Positions 22,693 through 28,465 of a stretch of DNA of 30,361 nt are shown piece after piece. The notes under the pieces are model-generated. The model was given only the letters and a program-made list of their open reading frames with translations. It did no database searches and was not told the origin of the DNA. The position numbers and the translations under genes were made by a program. The stretch spans positions 1 through 30,361 of IMG/VR virus record IMGVR_UViG_3300035458_000016. One strand, 5' to 3'. How positions within the stretch are numbered: the first letter of the stretch is position 1; every line of letters begins with the position of its first letter. The DNA comes from a virus.

Positions 22693-22911
22693 TTACGCCG
22701 CCATCCGATCTGTTCGCTCGAACAGCCAACGATAGAAGTCCGCTACGTCCTGCTCGGTAGGAGTCCGGCGCAGGTTCACGAACTCGCACCATTCCTCGAA
22801 CTTGGCCTTGTGCCATGCCCGGAAGGCATCGCCGCTCGGATCGGCCGCATACGCAGCATCTGCCGTTAGGGGTTCGGCGTAGAGCTGGAAGAGGTCGTTG
22901 AACGGCGTCAT
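22693..22911 (-). CDS. Hypothetical acidic protein, 72 aa
   Basis: ATG 22911 is used because it forms an ATGA overlap with the upstream zinc-knuckle gene; an ATG six bases earlier is also possible. The product MTPFNDLFQLYAEPLTADAA continues with FRAWHKAKFEEWCEFVNLRR and DVADFYRWLFERTDRMAA. It is helical and rich in Trp/Phe, without a membrane segment. Function unknown. Confidence 0.55.
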   Translation of the reverse strand: MTPFNDLFQLYAEPLTADAAYAADPSGDAFRAWHKAKFEEWCEFVNLRRTPTEQDVADFYRWLFERTDRMAA

Positions 22912-23141
22912 GCGCAATAAGTTCGGTCACAAGGACCGGCTCCGGGGATATGCCACGTCTTGCAGATGCCACAGAAGGGTGCGGAAGTGCCGGTATCCCA
23001 GCCATTGATCCGCACCCATTGAGGACCGACAACGAACGGTTCCACGACGGATGGTTGAGTGACCGTGGGAGGCGCCAGGTGGCAGCGATGCTCCAAGCCT
23101 GCCCACCAGATGCCGCACTCAGGACACTTGTATGGGCCCAT
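22908..23141 (-). CDS. Zinc-knuckle protein, 77 aa
   Basis: The product has two cysteine clusters: YKCPECGIWWAGLEHRC near the N-terminus and FCGICKTWHIPGAGPC near the C-terminus, separated by a Pro/Val-rich stretch (PTVTQPSVVEPFVVGPQWVR). It probably holds one or two zinc ions. It sits just after the holin-like gene. No known domain beyond the CxxC motifs. Confidence 0.6.
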   Translation of the reverse strand: MGPYKCPECGIWWAGLEHRCHLAPPTVTQPSVVEPFVVGPQWVRINGWDTGTSAPFCGICKTWHIPGAGPCDRTYCA

Positions 23142-23144
23142 CGG

Positions 23145-23342
23145 TCAGTGCTTCCGGCCCAGCAGGGAGCCGGTGAGGGCCTGATTGGCGAGCAAGCCCA
23201 GGGCGGCCAGCACGACCGCAACGACCGTCGCGATCACGCCAGCGGGAACCGAGTCGCCCATGAAGGCCGCCACTGCCACAACCGCGGCAGCGATGGCCTG
23301 AACGAGGTTCGACCAGAGTTGGAGTGAGCGTCCCCAGAGCAT
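23145..23342 (-). CDS. Holin-like small membrane protein, 65 aa
   Basis: ATG 23342 has AAAGGA nine bases upstream, overlapping the end of the peptidase gene. The product has two membrane segments, LVQAIAAAVVAVAAFMG and GVIATVVAVVLAALGLLANQ, joined by a short turn, and a basic tail (TGSLLGRKH). This matches the two-segment topology of class II holins, which form inner-membrane lesions at a set time. It lies immediately downstream of the papain-like peptidase, a typical lysis-pair order. Confidence 0.7.
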   Translation of the reverse strand: MLWGRSLQLWSNLVQAIAAAVVAVAAFMGDSVPAGVIATVVAVVLAALGLLANQALTGSLLGRKH

Positions 23343-23355
23343 GTGTTTGTTCCTT

Positions 23356-24366
23356 TCAGGCGAACGTGCAGTTGCGAGCGAGCAGCCAACAAGGCTCCCC
23401 GCGATCTGAGACGAGGTAAACGTGCTGGTTCAGCCCTTCGGCTCCCAGCCAGGCGAACGTCTTGGTTCCACCGTCTACTGCCGGATAAGTCGTGGAGACG
23501 GGGTTGCGACCATGACCGGTTCGGACGGAGATGACCTGCATCGTGGAAGGAGCGGCGTTGAGGGTCGCCGTGCCTACCTTGGAGACGGTGAAGTCGCCGT
23601 AGCTCACGGGCGCCGGCGGAGCCGGATCCGGTGCGTCGGTGGTCTTCCAGCCTTCCCACAGGACGGCCATGAGATCGTCGTAGCGAACCCAAGCCTCGCC
23701 GTGCTCGCCGAAGTCCGATCCCCAAGAGTTGAGGATTTTGAAGCACCGGCCCGCTGGGTGGGAACGCCAGTATTCGATGATATCGAAGGCGTGGCCCTGG
23801 GCGCTGGCCGCGAAGACGGGCGGCGGCAGGAGTTCGTTGGCGGGGACGTTGAACCAGTTGGCCGGCCAATTTCCAGCAACCCAGGGTGCCCCGCCGACGC
23901 GCGGATTCGCCTGATCTGAGGCCGCGTAGATCGCCGTTTCGAAGTCCAGATAGGTCAGGGCGAGTTTGGCGTAGCTGCCGATCTTGAGGAGTTCGCCAGC
24001 GACCCTGCCAGTGGTGGCAAACATGCCGCGCTTGAGGCGGATGTCCGCAGCAACTCGAATGTACGTGCCGTCGCCGGTCGGGTCGCCGTCCTTCTCCTTG
24101 CAGCGGGCATAGAGTTCATCGGCATTGAAACGGACCTGACCCCCGGCTTCGGGGTCCTCCGCGATGGTCGCGTTTCCCGCACCCGAGTAGGTAACGCAGC
24201 GAGGCGTGCCGTCCTGGTCATAGGGTGGCGAGGGAATACCCTTGACTCGAGCACGATCGGGGAGCGTGAGGCCCTCGGGCAGCCGATAGATCGCCGAGAG
24301 GGGCCAATCTCGCTCGTCGGGCGGCGAAGGTTTGGCCGCAAAGATGATCTCGTGTGGTTCTGTCAT
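23356..24366 (-). CDS. Papain-like (C1 family) cysteine peptidase in the lysis region, 336 aa
   Basis: All active-site elements of a C1 peptidase are visible. Q51 in YDQDGTPRCVTY is the oxyanion residue, placed exactly six before C57 as in papain; GHAFDIIEYW carries H192; and KILNSWGSDFGEHGEAWVRY carries N213 of the NSWG motif. Residues about 255-336 form an additional beta-rich domain (GDFTVSKVGTATLNAAPSTM; TKTFAWLGAEGLNQHVYLVS). There is no signal peptide and no long inhibitory propeptide. It overlaps the upstream gene (ATGA) and is followed by a holin-like gene. No ordinary peptidoglycan hydrolase is found in the window, so it may be the lytic enzyme. Virion or host-protein processing is the alternative. 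Confidence 0.85.
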   Translation of the reverse strand: MTEPHEIIFAAKPSPPDERDWPLSAIYRLPEGLTLPDRARVKGIPSPPYDQDGTPRCVTYSGAGNATIAEDPEAGGQVRFNADELYARCKEKDGDPTGDGTYIRVAADIRLKRGMFATTGRVAGELLKIGSYAKLALTYLDFETAIYAASDQANPRVGGAPWVAGNWPANWFNVPANELLPPPVFAASAQGHAFDIIEYWRSHPAGRCFKILNSWGSDFGEHGEAWVRYDDLMAVLWEGWKTTDAPDPAPPAPVSYGDFTVSKVGTATLNAAPSTMQVISVRTGHGRNPVSTTYPAVDGGTKTFAWLGAEGLNQHVYLVSDRGEPCWLLARNCTFA

Positions 24367-24572
24367 GGCATCTCCGTGACGGCGTCCGGTGGGACTGCCA
24401 ACTCCCGGTCAGCCGTGAAGTCGCTGCGCACGGTGCGACCGGTCAGGTCCGCGTGCAGGGTGTCGCGCTTGTGGCGGGCGCACTCGGTGGCGTAGGGGCT
24501 GAGGGGCTCTGAGGCGGCGGCGCGCTCCATGTCGGCCTGTTGCTCAGCCTGGAGACGGGCAAGTCGCTTCAT
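24363..24572 (-). CDS. Small charged protein of the lysis region, 69 aa
   Basis: I choose ATG 24572, which overlaps the upstream stop as ATGA. The product MKRLARLQAEQQADMERAAA then SPYATECARHKRDTLHADLT is a charged helix followed by a short tail. There is no membrane segment. A regulator or chaperone of the membrane proteins around it is possible, but nothing is diagnostic. Confidence 0.5.
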   Translation of the reverse strand: MKRLARLQAEQQADMERAAASEPLSPYATECARHKRDTLHADLTGRTVRSDFTADRELAVPPDAVTEMP

Positions 24573-25186
24573 GGCCGCTGCCAGCCGACGTAGGTCGCTG
24601 CTGCCAGGGCAAACCCGACCATGACGGCGACAGATGTGGGGTGGGCGTTCGCCCAGTTCCATAGGATCCTGATCGGCGCGATGCGAGCGTTCATCCGAAT
24701 TCCGGCATCCGTCCGCGCCTTGAGGTCAGTCTCGAGCGGCCCCATGTGCGCCTTGCAGAAGTCGCTCTGATCGATCCAGTGCCGCTCGTTGCGTAGGCTC
24801 TCGTCCTCGTGGAGTTTCTGGTGGTCGGCTTTGTCGCGGTCGAGTCGATCGTTGAGATCGTCGAACCGGCCGTTTATCAGCGAAGTGACAAGGGCGATCA
24901 TGCCTTCGTCTCCCCTGGGCTCCGGATTGGGAAAGGCAGGTTCGGTGCTCATGCGCCGACGCCGCGGACCGGCTGCCGCGTATGCCAGAAACGTGCCAAT
25001 GGCGAGGGCAGCGCCGATCAGCAGGACCCCTGACGCGATCAGGAAGCCCGTGCCGACATGGACGCCAGCCGCAAGAGACGTCGCGCCGACGGCGGCTATG
25101 ATGCCGGCTGCGAACAGCGCCCGAGCTCCAGCCAGCCAGCCCTCGGGATGAATGGCGAGCCGCACAAGGGAGCCAGGGACCATCAT
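24569..25186 (-). CDS. Multi-pass membrane protein with coiled-coil domain, 205 aa
   Basis: ATG 25186 overlaps the upstream stop (ATGATG). Two membrane segments follow a short head (LFAAGIIAAVGATSLAAGV; FLIASGVLLIGAALAIGTFL), then a basic RRRR stop, a charged coiled coil with many Asp/Lys/His (LNDRLDRDKADHQKLHEDES), and a final membrane segment (TSVAVMVGFALAAATYV). An internal ATG 24952 could give a shorter form lacking the first two segments, but without a ribosome site. Location between a two-segment protein and the peptidase suggests lysis or its control. Confidence 0.6.
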   Translation of the reverse strand: MMVPGSLVRLAIHPEGWLAGARALFAAGIIAAVGATSLAAGVHVGTGFLIASGVLLIGAALAIGTFLAYAAAGPRRRRMSTEPAFPNPEPRGDEGMIALVTSLINGRFDDLNDRLDRDKADHQKLHEDESLRNERHWIDQSDFCKAHMGPLETDLKARTDAGIRMNARIAPIRILWNWANAHPTSVAVMVGFALAAATYVGWQRP

Positions 25187-25401
25187 CGCCAGAGTCTCTG
25201 TTCGACAGGCGACGTGAAGTGAGCCACCAACCAACCGACCAAGAATGAGACGAGGGCAAGGAGCTGGACATTCGCCGCTGCCCATTCCTGGAGACGGTCG
25301 GAGATCGTGGGTTGACCTGTCAGGACACAGAACCCCTCCAAGAGCACCAGGAAGACGAGGAAGGCTCCGGCGCCCAGCTGGAGGAGGCGGTTGACGGTCA
25401 T
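25183..25401 (-). CDS. Two-segment membrane protein, holin/antiholin candidate, 72 aa
   Basis: ATG 25401 overlaps the HicB-like gene stop (ATGA). The product has membrane segments LLQLGAGAFLVFLVLLEGF and VQLLALVSFLVGWLVAHFT separated by a polar loop (GQPTISDRLQEWAAAN). It is similar in size and topology to the protein at 23145, and the two might form a holin-antiholin pair; this is inference. Confidence 0.6.
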   Translation of the reverse strand: MTVNRLLQLGAGAFLVFLVLLEGFCVLTGQPTISDRLQEWAAANVQLLALVSFLVGWLVAHFTSPVEQRLWR

Positions 25402-25691
25402 TCCTGCGCCTCAGTCCACGCCTCAATGGCATCGGCGACTTGAACGACCGCCTCAACCATCGTCAGACCGCCGGCGATACATCCCGGCATCTCAGGGACT
25501 TCGGCAGTCCAACTCGAATCCTCTAACTCTGGGTAGACCTGGATGCTGAATCCGTGGTGCCAATCAACAAGCCCGGGAGCCGAGAGGGGGATCGGCCCCC
25601 GGGCAGGAGTCCCGTCAATCCGAGCACAGGAGGACGGGAAGGAGTCGGCTCGTTCGTCACCACGAGCCTTCGGAGGAAGGAGGGGCGTCAT
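25398..25691 (-). CDS. HicB-like protein (orphan antitoxin-type fold), 97 aa
   Basis: The second half has the HicB pattern: GFSIQVYPELEDSSWTAEVP, EMPGCIAGGLTMVEAVVQVA and a closing DAIEAWTEAQE. The N-terminal 40 residues are Pro/Arg-rich and may not belong to the fold. HicB normally neutralises a HicA mRNA-cleaving toxin, but no HicA-like gene (about 60 residues with a catalytic His) is adjacent. It also lacks an obvious C-terminal DNA-binding domain. It may be a phage antitoxin that protects against a host HicA, or just a small regulator. Confidence 0.7.
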   Translation of the reverse strand: MTPLLPPKARGDERADSFPSSCARIDGTPARGPIPLSAPGLVDWHHGFSIQVYPELEDSSWTAEVPEMPGCIAGGLTMVEAVVQVADAIEAWTEAQE

Positions 25692-25900
25692 TTGGTCACC
25701 CGATGAACGACTGGCTCGAACTCGATCCGCTGACCTGAGTCCAACTGAGCCAGCGCCCGAGCCATCCCCTCATTGAAACCCGGCTGTGCCTCCAGGATCG
25801 CCCAGACTTCCTCTGCCGATAGGGAACAGGTGTCCGACAGCAGTCGCTGCTCGGAGTTGCGGTCCGAGCGTGCCCTGAGCGTGACGGCTGGGCTATGCAC
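25688..25900 (-). CDS. Small hypothetical protein, 70 aa
   Basis: The frame is open further upstream, but GTG 25900 lies where the previous gene ends (8-base overlap) and gives a plausible product starting VHSPAVTLRARSDRNSEQRL and ending with the helical part SLSAEEVWAILEAQPGFNEG and DSGQRIEFEPVVHRVTK. Its ATGA overlap with the HicB-like gene implies coupled translation. The combination of a small helical protein upstream of a HicB-like gene is reminiscent of a toxin-antitoxin pair, but no HicA residues are visible. Confidence 0.5.
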   Translation of the reverse strand: MHSPAVTLRARSDRNSEQRLLSDTCSLSAEEVWAILEAQPGFNEGMARALAQLDSGQRIEFEPVVHRVTK

Positions 25901-26231
25901 GAGATGAGCGTAGCTGCGAAGGATTCGTGGTGGCAAGGGACTTACCCACATGCCGACCTGGATGACGGCGGTCATATTCACGCCATGCGGCGCGCCTTCG
26001 AGCCACCCTCTCCTCTTCTGGAATCTGTGCTCGAGGATGACCTCCCAATACGCTGGGGATCTCGCCGTTACACCTTCCCTGAGACAGCGCATGGCGCCGG
26101 AACTCCATCGTGCAGGCGACACAGGGTCTCTCCTGGTAATGGCGTTGCCACGCTTCTCGTTCGGCGGGTTCCATGCAAGCCGGCTCCCAGCGAGACGTAG
26201 GAGGCGGTGGGAAGTGGCCCTGGTAGCTCAT
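25893..26231 (-). CDS. Cys-containing hypothetical protein, 112 aa
   Basis: ATG 26231 overlaps the upstream stop as ATGA, so the longer open frame is rejected. The product MSYQGHFPPPPTSRWEPACM contains RPCVACTMEFRRHALSQGRC, a possible zinc knuckle, then an Arg-rich stretch (ERVARRRAAWREYDRRHPGR). A small nucleic-acid-binding protein is likely from composition only. Confidence 0.55.
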   Translation of the reverse strand: MSYQGHFPPPPTSRWEPACMEPAEREAWQRHYQERPCVACTMEFRRHALSQGRCNGEIPSVLGGHPRAQIPEEERVARRRAAWREYDRRHPGRHVGKSLATTNPSQLRSSRA

Positions 26232-26434
26232 CGCGGCGCCCGTTGGAGCCTCAGAACCTGCCCATCTCGGACGACTCGGCCGTAGTGGCTGACACAGCGT
26301 GGTACCCAGCCCTGTCCTTGACAGACCTCTGTATTGACAGGGATCCGGCACATCTCCTTGTCCTTGCAACACCAGCCGCACGGTTTGGAGTCGGCGACGA
26401 TGCGCCAGATGGGGTCCGGGCAGAGGTCGTTCAT
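26228..26434 (-). CDS. Cys-rich hypothetical protein, 68 aa
   Basis: ATG 26434 overlaps the methyltransferase stop (ATGA). The product contains MNDLCPDPIWRIVADSKPCG, WCCKDKEMCRIP and WVPRCVSHYGRVVRDGQVLR, with seven cysteines that could bind a metal. It is coupled to a DNA methyltransferase upstream. Function unknown. Confidence 0.55.
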   Translation of the reverse strand: MNDLCPDPIWRIVADSKPCGWCCKDKEMCRIPVNTEVCQGQGWVPRCVSHYGRVVRDGQVLRLQRAPR

Positions 26435-27090
26435 GCCGTCTCCAACCCGAGGACGCCCTGAGCGCAACGTTGAGCCGCAATCTCGCAGTAGCGTTCCTCG
26501 ATCTCGATGCCGATGGCGTGACGGTTCAGGGACTTGGCGGCGACCAGGGTGGTGCCGGAGCCCATGAAGGGGTCGAGGATGGTGCCGGGAGGGGCGGCTT
26601 CAATCAACCAGACCATCAAGGCGAAAGGTTTGGTGTGGGGATGACCAGTCGCGGTAGTCGTGCCGGCCTGCCCCGCCATTACTCGGAGAACGCTGCTGCG
26701 CGTGCAGAGGAACACGGGCCAGGGGCCGACCAAGAAGATCGGTTCGGCGTCCCGGCGATACCCGGTGGCGGAGCCCACGAGCCCCGCGTCGGGCGGCTTG
26801 TGCCAGACCAAAACCTGCCGCAGTTGATCCGGGAAGGGAGCATAGAACGAGCCGAAGACGATGCCGGGGAGTTGTCGGAGTTGGGCTAGGACTTCATCCC
26901 GGATCGACGTATCCCCGTCTCCGATGATCCCAGAGTGCGCCCGACTACCACGAGCATGGTTGACACCTCGCCGCCAACCTATCCCGTAAGGCGGGTCCGT
27001 CACGACCACATCCGCCTCAATGGACGGCAGCAACTCCCGGCAGTCCCCGTGGTAGATCGTCACCAGCTCGTCCTGGTAATACGGCGTCAT
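26431..27090 (-). CDS. Site-specific DNA methyltransferase (beta-class, N6-adenine or N4-cytosine), 219 aa
   Basis: The catalytic motif DPPY lies at residues 32-35, ahead of HP.TKP at 150-154 and the AdoMet-binding DPFMGSGTT (173-181), with IGIEIEERYCEIA closing the fold. Catalytic motif before the FxGxG motif is the beta-class order. The enzyme is short, with a small recognition region between about 45 and 145 (HSGIIGDGDTSIRDEVLAQL; HKPPDAGLVGSATGYRRDAE). No restriction enzyme is adjacent, so it is an orphan phage methylase that probably protects phage DNA or modulates expression. ATG 27090 overlaps a small upstream gene. Confidence 0.9.
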   Translation of the reverse strand: MTPYYQDELVTIYHGDCRELLPSIEADVVVTDPPYGIGWRRGVNHARGSRAHSGIIGDGDTSIRDEVLAQLRQLPGIVFGSFYAPFPDQLRQVLVWHKPPDAGLVGSATGYRRDAEPIFLVGPWPVFLCTRSSVLRVMAGQAGTTTATGHPHTKPFALMVWLIEAAPPGTILDPFMGSGTTLVAAKSLNRHAIGIEIEERYCEIAAQRCAQGVLGLETA

Positions 27091-27170
27091 CGCCCGCTAC
27101 CCGCAGAAAGTCCCGCAATCTCGGTCACGCCGAGCCGCTGGAGCATCTGTAGCACGAGGTTTCGGCTCAT
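27087..27170 (-). CDS. Micro-gene before methyltransferase, 27 aa
   Basis: The frame ends at the ATGA overlap with the methyltransferase and the nearest clear start is ATG 27170: MSRNLVLQMLQRLGVTEIAG plus a short tail. A TTG at 27185 and a GTG at 27275 are other possible starts, but none has a ribosome site. The helical LQMLQRLGVTEIAG segment looks natural. It may be a real small protein or only a translation-coupling leader. Confidence 0.35.
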   Translation of the reverse strand: MSRNLVLQMLQRLGVTEIAGLSAGSGR

Positions 27171-27219
27171 GGCTGGTTCAGCCAAGCGTGGTGCGGTAGA
27201 CTTGGAAAGACTACGGGAA

Positions 27220-27516
27220 TCACTCGCCGGCCCTCGTGGATGGGTCGGTTTGGAGCGGTTCGACCGCAGTCTCACCCGCAGAACGAGCCAAACACTCAGG
27301 GCAATCAGACGGTAGAGATAGGCCGAAGATACTCGTCAGACCATGGCCCGAGACGGCGGCGCCCGTTCGGCCGCACTTGCTCCTGCGAATGTCAGCCGGG
27401 TCTACAAGATGGATCGTTTCCTCAACGAAGCCCCATCTGACCAATGCATCCAATTCCAAGCTGGCAGGTGCGCCGTCTTTGAGGAACCGCATGCGCTCGA
27501 AAAGCGAGTCAATCAT
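27220..27516 (-). CDS. Hypothetical protein, 98 aa
   Basis: Starts MIDSLFERMRFLKDGAPASL and continues LDALVRWGFVEETIHLVDPA. The C-terminal half has scattered cysteines (RRSKCGRTGAAVSGHGLTSI; SDCPECLARSAGE), with a CPEC pair that could bind zinc. It is part of the small-gene string downstream of the integrase. No family recognised. Confidence 0.55.
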   Translation of the reverse strand: MIDSLFERMRFLKDGAPASLELDALVRWGFVEETIHLVDPADIRRSKCGRTGAAVSGHGLTSIFGLSLPSDCPECLARSAGETAVEPLQTDPSTRAGE

Positions 27517-27578
27517 GACGCGCCCCTCTCACTGAACTCGCCGCGCAGATGCTCGGCATAAGCCGCCTCACGGCTCAA
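27513..27578 (-). CDS. Possible micro-gene, 21 aa
   Basis: A short frame from TTG 27578 to the TGA that forms the ATGA overlap with the gene at 27516. The peptide LSREAAYAEHLRGEFSERGA looks like a natural protein end. It overlaps the stop of the upstream gene by 11 bases. It could instead be the original C-terminus of that upstream gene, cut off by a frameshift. Confidence 0.3.
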   Translation of the reverse strand: MSREAAYAEHLRGEFSERGAS

Positions 27579-27798
27579 TGTCCCGCATGCACTGGTAGAA
27601 CATGCCAGTCCACCAGTCGACGCGCCCGCCGGTCTCCGGGAGGTCGATACCGTCCTCCCACTCCTCCTGGCTGATCCAATGCATCCAGGAACCCGTCCGG
27701 ACCAGATGCCAGGTCATCCCGAAGTCATCGACTCGGACATGCGCCGCCGTCTCAGAGCAGGGCAGACGCTGGAGATTGGGGCAGATGTGCTCGCTCAC
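27568..27798 (-). CDS. Hypothetical protein, 76 aa
   Basis: GTG 27798 overlaps the upstream stop as GTGA. The product VSEHICPNLQRLPCSETAAH continues with a Trp-rich core: MTWHLVRTGSWMHWISQEEW, then VDWWTGMFYQCMRDIEP. Five or more Trp residues in so small a protein are unusual. Three cysteines and a His near the N-terminus may bind metal. Confidence 0.55.
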   Translation of the reverse strand: MSEHICPNLQRLPCSETAAHVRVDDFGMTWHLVRTGSWMHWISQEEWEDGIDLPETGGRVDWWTGMFYQCMRDIEP

Positions 27799-28169
27799 GA
27801 CTTCTCCTCCCGCAACTTCGCCGCGAGGGCTCGGAGAGCGGCGGCAGGGGTGGGACCTGTTCCATATGGCGCGCCCGATAGCCCCGCCGTCTCCGGCCAA
27901 TCAAACAATTCCGCATATGTCCCACCTGAGGCAGTCGGCCCGATGGTTACATGGAGCGGCCGAAACCATCCTTCTGGCAGCGCCGCCTCTGCCTCAGGCC
28001 AGGCGGCATCAAGTTCAGGGATCGGGAGGTGTGGCGCGATGCGGGTCGCCACATCGTATGCCCCGTCCCAAGTCAACCCGAGTGCATGGGGTTCAGCCAC
28101 CAGTCCGACCGTAATCGCGTCAACGAGCCGCTTGTATGCATCCACTTGCGCCCGTGAAAGTCCCATCAC
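27795..28169 (-). CDS. Hypothetical protein, 124 aa
   Basis: ATG 28169 overlaps the upstream stop (ATGATGGG). The product begins MMGLSRAQVDAYKRLVDAIT, is mostly helical with Ala-rich stretches (LDAAWPEAEAALPEGWFRPL) and ends in an Ala/Lys/Glu helix (AAALRALAAKLREEKS). No domain recognised. It lies in the accessory string after the integrase. Confidence 0.6.
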   Translation of the reverse strand: MMGLSRAQVDAYKRLVDAITVGLVAEPHALGLTWDGAYDVATRIAPHLPIPELDAAWPEAEAALPEGWFRPLHVTIGPTASGGTYAELFDWPETAGLSGAPYGTGPTPAAALRALAAKLREEKS

Positions 28170-28465
28170 TTCGCTCCTATCGCATGGTCTAGATCGGCAG
28201 CAGCTCGTTTGTCAGCTTCCTCTGCGCGCCGGATGTATGTCCCTTGGCGACGGGCATAGACCTCGATCCTGTCCATGAACCAGTCGTCGTGTCGAGCTGT
28301 GGAGGTCACCGGACCCAGGTGATAGCGGCCGCCGCGCGGACCTCGGGCCTCCGTCATATCGGCAAGCACACGCGCGATTTCGGCCTCAGCCCCTTCGGGA
28401 TTGTCGCGATAGAACTCGCCAGAAACCATAACTATCGACACCATTGGCCGAGTTCGCGCCATCAC
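28166..28465 (-). CDS. Hypothetical protein, 99 aa
   Basis: ATG 28465 overlaps the integrase stop as ATGA. The product starts MMARTRPMVSIVMVSGEFYR and shows strand, helix (DNPEGAEAEIARVLADMTEA), strand (GRYHLGPVTSTARHDDWFMD), and a long basic helix ending in TYIRRAEEADKRAAADLDHA. It is a small mixed fold of unknown function, translationally coupled to the integrase. Confidence 0.6.
   Translation of the reverse strand: MMARTRPMVSIVMVSGEFYRDNPEGAEAEIARVLADMTEARGPRGGRYHLGPVTSTARHDDWFMDRIEVYARRQGTYIRRAEEADKRAAADLDHAIGAK

Noticed and set aside
23356-24366. CHAP or NlpC/P60 endolysin
   Set aside because: The Q-x5-C, GHAF and NSWG motifs in this order belong to true C1 peptidases rather than to the compact wall-hydrolase families.
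27171-27300. tRNA-like fragments (a GGTAGAC and a GGTTCGACC)
   Set aside because: No acceptor or anticodon stem can be paired around them, so no tRNA gene is supported.
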